From positions 1 through 10,389 of the forward strand of contig JACDAF010000309.1 in NCBI GenBank assembly GCA_013695575.1: a stretch of 10,389 bases of DNA, given 5' to 3'. The notes beneath the pieces are model-generated. The model worked only from the letters and a program-made list of their open reading frames with translations, was not told the DNA's origin and searched no databases. The position numbers and the translations under genes are program-made. Position 1 is the first letter of the stretch. Every line of letters begins with the position of its first letter. Shown here in pieces: positions 6,461 through 10,389 of the stretch. The stretch comes from Chloroflexota bacterium. Lineage in GTDB: Bacteria > Chloroflexota > Limnocylindria > P2-11E.

Positions 6461-6921
6461 ATTGACCCCCTCGTCGCCGCCGCCTGCGGCTGCGACGGCC
6501 CGCTCCTGGCCTCTTCGACGATCTCGGTGCGTCCCTGGCCGGTCATAGACCAGTGCGTCATGTCCTCGCCTGGCCGTGCGCCGTGCCAATGGGGCTCGCC
6601 GGCGGGGATGAAGGCGACGTCGCCGGCCTCGACCGGGACCTGCTCGTCACGCGTGGCGACGATGCCCTGGCCTTCGGTGATGACGAGGATCTGATCCGTC
6701 GTGTGCGTGTGCAGCTTGTTGCGCGCGCCGCGCTTGAACGTGACCTCGATGAGCCGGAGATCGCGGCTCCCCTCGTCGATCACGGTCTGCGCCTCGACCT
6801 CGCCGATGAAGATGCTATTCGCGGGCATCCGCGGGGACGCCGCCGCCGGGTAGGATTCCGCGCTCGGTCGCCGACCCGCGGACGAGACGCGCACGATACG
6901 CACGCTCCCATTCTCGGTCAT
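6409..6921 (-). CDS. Small cupin-domain protein with an odd C-terminal tail
   Basis: The protein has 170 residues. A single cupin barrel spans about 33-135. Motif 1 is G65-x5-H71-T-H73-x3-Q77-x6-G84, and motif 2 is G-D-V-A-F-I-P-A-G-x-x-H111-W-H113. The His-His-Gln-His ligand set, with Gln replacing the usual Glu, resembles Mn-dependent hydroxynitrile-lyase-like cupins; the actual substrate is unknown. ATG at 6921 is chosen because longer starts would overlap dnaX; GTG at residue 7 (VRIVRV) is an alternative. There is no Shine-Dalgarno. Residues 139-170 (Ser/Pro/Ala/Thr/Arg-rich) do not look like cupin sequence. They are encoded antisense to the SRP RNA 3' end and its downstream hairpin. The start codon lies 15 bp from that of dnaX on the opposite strand. 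Confidence 0.87.
   Translation of the reverse strand: MTENGSVRIVRVSSAGRRPSAESYPAAASPRMPANSIFIGEVEAQTVIDEGSRDLRLIEVTFKRGARNKLHTHTTDQILVITEGQGIVATRDEQVPVEAGDVAFIPAGEPHWHGARPGEDMTHWSMTGQGRTEIVEEARSGPSQPQAAATRGSMAVHPPSTTPLRTRTRR
6472..6497 (+). terminator. GC-rich hairpin just after the SRP RNA (possible terminator)
   Basis: CGTCGC (6472-6477) pairs with GCGACG (6492-6497). Inside, after one C-T mismatch, GCCG pairs with CGGC around the loop CCTG. It starts 11 nt after the SRP RNA 3' end, as a terminator would, but no U tract follows. On the minus strand the same bases encode cupin residues of about 142-150. Confidence 0.45.
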
Positions 6922-6924
6922 CGG

Positions 6925-6930
6925 TATCGT
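6925..6930 (+). promoter_or_regulatory. Putative -10 box of dnaX within the 15-bp divergent gap
   Basis: TATCGT ends 6 nt before the GTG start of dnaX, so the mRNA would be leaderless. The -35 would lie in cupin codons and is not recognisable. The box occupies nearly the whole gap between the two divergent start codons. Confidence 0.4.
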
Positions 6931-6936
6931 TGACCC

Positions 6937-8553
6937 GTGCCCGACCGTCCCGCGCTCTATCGTCGCTACCGCCCGCAGACGTTTGCCCAGGTCGTGGGGC
7001 AGGAGCCGGTCACGCGGACCCTGCGCAACGCCATCGCGAACGGCCAGGTCGCGCACGCGTACCTGCTCTCAGGCACGCGAGGCACCGGCAAGACCTCGAT
7101 CGCGCGCCTCATCGCGAAGGCCGTGAACTGCCTGAAGGCGAGGGACGCCGAGCCGTGCGATGCGTGTGAGACCTGCGTCGCTATCCGCGAGGGACGCTTC
7201 CTCGATCTCATCGAGATCGATGCGGCATCCAACCGCGGCATCGATGAGATGCGCGACCTCCGCGAGAAGGTCCGGTTCGCGCCTTCGGACGGGCAGTACA
7301 AGGTCTACGTGATCGACGAGGCGCACCAGCTGACCAACGAGGCGTTCAACGCGCTGCTCAAGACGCTCGAGGAGCCGCCGGCGCATGTGATCTTCGTCCT
7401 CGCCACGACCGAGCCGCAGCGCATCCCCGCAACGATCCTCTCGCGCACGCAGCGGTTCGATCTGCGGCGGATCTCTCACCAGGGCACGGTCCAGCAGCTC
7501 GGTGAGATCGCCAAGGCCGAGGGCTGGACCGTCGAGAAAGCCGCGCTCGAGGCGATCTCACGCCACGCGCAAGGATCCCTGCGCGACGCGGAAGGGATCC
7601 TCGACCAGGTCGCGAGCTTCACCGGCGGAAAGGTGACCGTTGCCGAGGTGGGCGAGCTGCTCGGCCTGTCGGACTGGGAAGAGACCTCGCGCCTCTTCGC
7701 CGCGCTCGCGACGAACGATGGCGCGGCTGGTGTGACTCTCGTTGGTGACCTCGTTGACAACGGAATGGACCTGCGCTCGTTCGTGCGACGTGCGATGGAG
7801 CACACGCGCGCGCTCGTGCGTGTCCGCGCGACTGGTCAGATCCCCGAGTCCGCGTCCGAATCCGTGGCGGCGGCTCTTCGGGAGCAGGCGCCACAGTTCA
7901 CGCTCGACCGCCTTGCGCGCGTCGCAAAGCGGCTCATCGAGACGGAGCAGCAGCTGCGCACCGGCGAGGGTACGCCGCTCGCGCTCGAGCTCGCGATCCT
8001 CGATCTCACGACGCAGGCGGACACGCCGCCAACACTTGGTGCACGCGCCGCCGGACCGGAGCAGCACCACGCTGCCGCCCCGCGGACCCCGTCCGTTCCG
8101 ACGCCACAGCGTCCGACGCGTCCGTCGTCCGTGGTCGACCTCAAGGGCCGCCGGGAGCGCACCGCGCAGGTGGAGTCGGCGTCACCGGCCGTTCCCGCGA
8201 GCGGGCCGGCGCTGTCGCTCGAGCATGTGCGGCGAGCCTGGGGTGAAATGGTCGAGCGCACGAAGGAGCGCAGCGTTGGCCGAGCCGCGCAGCTCGTGCG
8301 CGCCGAGCCGCTCGTGATCGAGGGCTCGACCGTCGTCATCGGCTTTAGCGACGATTTCGCGCGCAGCGTCTGGGCCGACAAGCAGCGGCCGGAGCTCGAG
8401 CGCGATCTCTCCGAGGCGCTGGGCGCCATCATTCGTGTGAAATGCGTCAGGCAAGCGGCGCCTGCCGGCGCACCCGCCGCGATCGACGATCCGATGCTGC
8501 GCGCGGCGCGTGAGATCTTCCGTCAGCCCGACCGCATCTTGGAAGTGGAGTGA
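6937..8553 (+). CDS. dnaX: DNA polymerase III subunit gamma/tau (clamp loader ATPase)
   Basis: DnaX is the ATPase motor of the clamp loader, which opens and places the beta sliding clamp and ties polymerase cores together. The 538 residues start PALYRRYRPQTFAQVVGQ, the signature start of the family. Walker A is GTRGTGKT (46-53). A Cys4 zinc module is formed by C65, C74, C77 and C80. Walker B is VIDEAH (D127-E128-A-H130), sensor 1 lies in FVLATTEPQ, and the arginine finger is in S169-R170 (SRTQRFDL, where SRCQ is commoner). After the three AAA/collar domains (to about 365) comes a Pro-rich linker and then a tau-like C-terminal domain (about 425-515). No AAAAAAG slippery site was seen, so a separate gamma form by frameshift is not supported. 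The start is GTG with TATCGT 6 nt upstream. It heads dnaX-ybaB-recR. Confidence 0.97.
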   Translation: MPDRPALYRRYRPQTFAQVVGQEPVTRTLRNAIANGQVAHAYLLSGTRGTGKTSIARLIAKAVNCLKARDAEPCDACETCVAIREGRFLDLIEIDAASNRGIDEMRDLREKVRFAPSDGQYKVYVIDEAHQLTNEAFNALLKTLEEPPAHVIFVLATTEPQRIPATILSRTQRFDLRRISHQGTVQQLGEIAKAEGWTVEKAALEAISRHAQGSLRDAEGILDQVASFTGGKVTVAEVGELLGLSDWEETSRLFAALATNDGAAGVTLVGDLVDNGMDLRSFVRRAMEHTRALVRVRATGQIPESASESVAAALREQAPQFTLDRLARVAKRLIETEQQLRTGEGTPLALELAILDLTTQADTPPTLGARAAGPEQHHAAAPRTPSVPTPQRPTRPSSVVDLKGRRERTAQVESASPAVPASGPALSLEHVRRAWGEMVERTKERSVGRAAQLVRAEPLVIEGSTVVIGFSDDFARSVWADKQRPELERDLSEALGAIIRVKCVRQAAPAGAPAAIDDPMLRAAREIFRQPDRILEVE

Positions 8554-8650
8554 GCGGGTGATGGGGCGAGGAGCGGCTCTTCCGCTTCGAGCGGGTCCGG
8601 CGGCAGCACAGCGAGGCGGCGAGGGCTCAGGCCGAGCGCGAGGAGAAAGA

Positions 8651-8959
8651 ATGAAGAACATGGGTGACCTACAGCGGATGGCTCGCGAGATGCAGGCGAA
8701 CATGGAGCGCGCGCAGCTGGAGCTGGCCGAGGCCACAGTCGAAGGCAAGGCCGGCGGCGGCGCCGTGACGGTCGTCATGACCGGCACGCAGGAATTGCGC
8801 TCGGTGACCATCGCCAAGGACGCCGTCGATCCCGATGACGTCGAGACGCTTCAGGATCTCGTGCTGGCCGCCCTCAACGACGCGCTCGCGAAGTCGAAGG
8901 ATCTGGCTGCGCAGAGGCTCGGCGGCGTGACCGGTGGTCTCAAGATCCCGGGTCTTTGA
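8651..8959 (+). CDS. ybaB: YbaB/EbfC family nucleoid-associated DNA-binding protein
   Basis: This 102-residue protein, MKNMGDLQRMAREMQANMERAQLEL..., has the YbaB layout. A long N-terminal helix is followed by a small sheet (EGKAGGGAVTVVMTGTQELRSVTI) and a C-terminal helix (LQDLVLAALNDALAKSKDL) ending in a Gly-rich tail. The family forms dimers that bind DNA as small nucleoid proteins and is nearly always found between dnaX and recR, as here. AGGAG (8641-8645) with a 5-nt spacer fixes the ATG; an in-frame ATG at 8561 would add 30 family-atypical residues. It starts 97 bp after dnaX and is presumably cotranscribed with it, since no terminator or strong promoter is visible between them. Confidence 0.95.
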   Translation: MKNMGDLQRMAREMQANMERAQLELAEATVEGKAGGGAVTVVMTGTQELRSVTIAKDAVDPDDVETLQDLVLAALNDALAKSKDLAAQRLGGVTGGLKIPGL

Positions 8960-8971
8960 CCAGAAACGGGG

Positions 8972-8983
8972 AAGGCCGGCCTT
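8972..8983. repeat. 12-bp perfect palindrome in the ybaB-recR gap
   Basis: AAGGCCGGCCTT is self-complementary and lies 12 nt after the ybaB stop. It has no loop or T tract, so it is more likely a protein site or chance GC-rich symmetry than a terminator. Confidence 0.3.
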
Positions 8984-9059
8984 GACCGGCGTAGAGGGCT
9001 CCAGCCGCGAGCACCTCGTGGAGGCACGGAGGCGGAAGCCGACGGGCCGAGCAGGTTAG

Positions 9060-9662
9060 GTGGCCCAAGCCCTCGCGCGCCCTCTGGCGCGGCTCATCGA
9101 CGAGCTGTCGAAGCTTCCGGGCGTCGGACCGAAGACCGCTCAGCGCCTCGCCTATTACATTCTCCGCGCGCCGGTGACGGACGCGGAATCGCTCGCGGCC
9201 GCGGTGCGCAGCGTGAAGACGGACCTGCTGTACTGCTCGACCTGCTTCAACATCGCCGAGACCGACCCGTGCGCCGTATGCCGCGCGGACGACCGTGACC
9301 GCAGCATCGTGTGCGTCGTCGAGGAGCCCCTCGACGTGCTCGCGATCGAGCGCACGAACATGTACCGGGGCGTCTATCACGTGCTTCACGGCGCGATCTC
9401 GCCCGTGAACGGCGTACGTCCGGACGACCTGCGGATCAGCGAGCTCGGCGACCGGGTGCGGCGCGGGGGAGTCGAGGAGCTCATCCTCGCGACGAACCCG
9501 AATCTGGAAGGGGAGGCAACGGCCATGTACATCGCGCAGTCGCTCGGCGACGTGGCCGTACGGGTGACCCGGCTCGCTCGCGGGCTACCGATGGGTGGCG
9601 ACCTCGAGTACGCGGACGAGCTTACGGTGGGCCGGGCCCTGGAGGGCCGGCGCGCCCTCTAG
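9060..9662 (+). CDS. recR: Recombination mediator protein RecR
   Basis: RecR works with RecF/RecO to load RecA onto SSB-coated single-stranded DNA during gap repair. The 200-residue length is exactly typical. The order is a helix-hairpin-helix (LPGVGPKTAQRLAYYIL, 19-35), a Cys4 zinc finger (C59-x2-C62...C71-x2-C74), a Toprim domain (IVCVVEEPLDVLAIE from I83, with acidic E88, E89 and D92) and a C-terminal segment with TRLARGLPMGGDLEYADELT. The start is GTG directly after the TTAG at 9056-9059; only weak AGG-type Shine-Dalgarno sequence is present, but the reading fits the family start. It is the third gene of dnaX-ybaB-recR, 100 bp after ybaB, and the rRNA operon promoter lies downstream. Confidence 0.97.
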   Translation: MAQALARPLARLIDELSKLPGVGPKTAQRLAYYILRAPVTDAESLAAAVRSVKTDLLYCSTCFNIAETDPCAVCRADDRDRSIVCVVEEPLDVLAIERTNMYRGVYHVLHGAISPVNGVRPDDLRISELGDRVRRGGVEELILATNPNLEGEATAMYIAQSLGDVAVRVTRLARGLPMGGDLEYADELTVGRALEGRRAL

Positions 9663-9734
9663 CCGCTCGGTGTCTTCACGTGTCTTTCCCGACTCGGCAC
9701 ATCGTGCGTGCCGGCGCCGACACGGGCAGCCCCT

Positions 9735-9751
9735 CCGGCCGTTCGGGCCGG
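9735..9751 (+). terminator. Weak candidate terminator after recR
   Basis: CCGGCC (9735-9740) and GGCCGG (9746-9751) form a 6-bp hairpin around GTTCG, 72 nt after the recR stop and before the rRNA promoter. No T tract follows, so termination here is only a positional guess. Apart from this, the stretch 9663-9793 shows no gene. Confidence 0.3.
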
Positions 9752-9793
9752 CGGCCAAGCGTCGGACCCGCCTCACGCCGCTCTGATCGGGCG

Positions 9794-9823
9794 TTGACGG
9801 AGTCTTGCCCCGGGCGCCATAAT
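9794..9823 (+). promoter_or_regulatory. rRNA operon promoter
   Basis: TTGACG (9794-9799) and CATAAT (9818-9823) are separated by 18 bp, close to the housekeeping sigma consensus. This is the best -35/-10 pair in the window. Transcription would start near 9830, giving a leader of about 160 nt before 16S rRNA. Confidence 0.7.
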
Positions 9824-9881
9824 GGGCGTCCGCATCACGCCCGTAGGTCCAGGTCCGCTTTGTGGAGGGAAACCGGGGGCA

Positions 9882-9893
9882 CGATCTTTAACA
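9882..9893 (+). promoter_or_regulatory. boxA antitermination site in the rRNA leader
   Basis: CGATCTTTAACA matches 10 of 12 bases of the Escherichia coli rrn boxA TGCTCTTTAACA. In the RNA, boxA binds NusB/NusE (S10), which protects long untranslated rRNA transcripts from premature termination. Its place about 100 nt before 16S is the usual one. Confidence 0.75.
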
Positions 9894-9960
9894 GATGAAG
9901 AGTGGCAGGAACACATCAGCGCGGAAACTCGTCGATTTGATAGATCGAACTCGAAGCTGA

Positions 9961-9988
9961 AGCGATCGCCGACAGGCGGTCGTTCTTT

Positions 9989-9990
<2 letters not shown>
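9961..9990 (+). terminator. Terminator-like hairpin plus T tract abutting the 16S 5' end
   Basis: CGATCGCC (9963-9970) pairs with GGCGGTCG (9975-9982) around GACA, with one T-G pair; A9961-T9984 and G9962-T9983 extend it. The tract TTCTTTTT (9983-9990) follows at once. By form this is an intrinsic terminator, inside the rRNA leader and touching the 16S gene. A T-rich run before 16S is common in leaders, so it may act in processing rather than termination. Confidence 0.55.

Positions 9991-10389
<399 letters not shown>

Noticed and set aside
6922..7056. Longer N-terminus for the cupin, beginning at 7056
   Set aside because: It would lie antisense to the highly conserved dnaX start, and the added residues are not cupin-like.
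6937..8553. Programmed frameshift in dnaX producing a short gamma form
   Set aside because: No A-rich slippery heptamer followed by a stem was seen at the expected place.
6300..9800. Shared decamer GCGTTGACGG at about 6299 and 9791
   Set aside because: At the first site it is part of the conserved SRP RNA sequence and at the second part of the rRNA -35 region, so the match looks like coincidence.
9311..9898. A 195-codon plus-strand frame overlapping recR and the rRNA promoter
   Set aside because: It is an Arg-rich shadow frame of recR that continues into the rRNA promoter and leader, with no domain.

Overview
The window is GC-rich bacterial chromosome. It ends in the first ~400 bases of a 16S rRNA gene whose sequence looks Chloroflexota-like (a Limnocylindria- or Dormibacteria-type soil or freshwater lineage is my guess, moderate confidence; no database comparison was possible). 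Two other traits suit a Gram-positive-like or Chloroflexota bacterium. One is a large SRP RNA with an Alu domain. The other is the order SRP RNA - dnaX - ybaB - recR, the same core block as Bacillus scr-dnaX-yaaK-recR. Several genes have no Shine-Dalgarno sequence but a TANNNT box 6-8 nt before the start codon, suggesting frequent leaderless transcription.

Layout: 1-122 (-) is the 5' part of a class III nucleotidyl cyclase. 256-1509 (-) is an MFS transporter. 1672-2292 holds tRNA-Ser(CGA) (+), a single-domain DUF4242 protein (-) and tRNA-Ser(GGA) (+). 2300-2818 (-) is a two-domain DUF4242 protein, divergent by 40 bp from 2859-6134 (+), a 1091-residue fusion of cyclase, AAA/STAND-type ATPase and TPR-like repeats. 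6193-6460 (+) is the large SRP RNA. 6409-6921 (-) is a cupin whose C-terminal codons run antisense into the SRP RNA. 6937-8553 dnaX, 8651-8959 ybaB and 9060-9662 recR (all +) form a replication/recombination block. 9663-9988 holds an rRNA promoter, boxA and a terminator-like hairpin, and 9989-10389 is the truncated 16S rRNA.

The right half is housekeeping: protein targeting RNA, clamp-loader subunit, nucleoid protein, recombination mediator and ribosomal RNA. The left half is accessory or signalling. Its most striking arrangement is the repeated unit 'tRNA-Ser (+) facing a DUF4242 gene (-)', present twice in a row and giving three DUF4242 domains in 1 kb. The outer DUF4242 gene shares a very short divergent intergenic region with the cyclase-ATPase gene. 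No mobile element, integrase, CRISPR array or defence locus was recognised, and I do not claim a proven new system.
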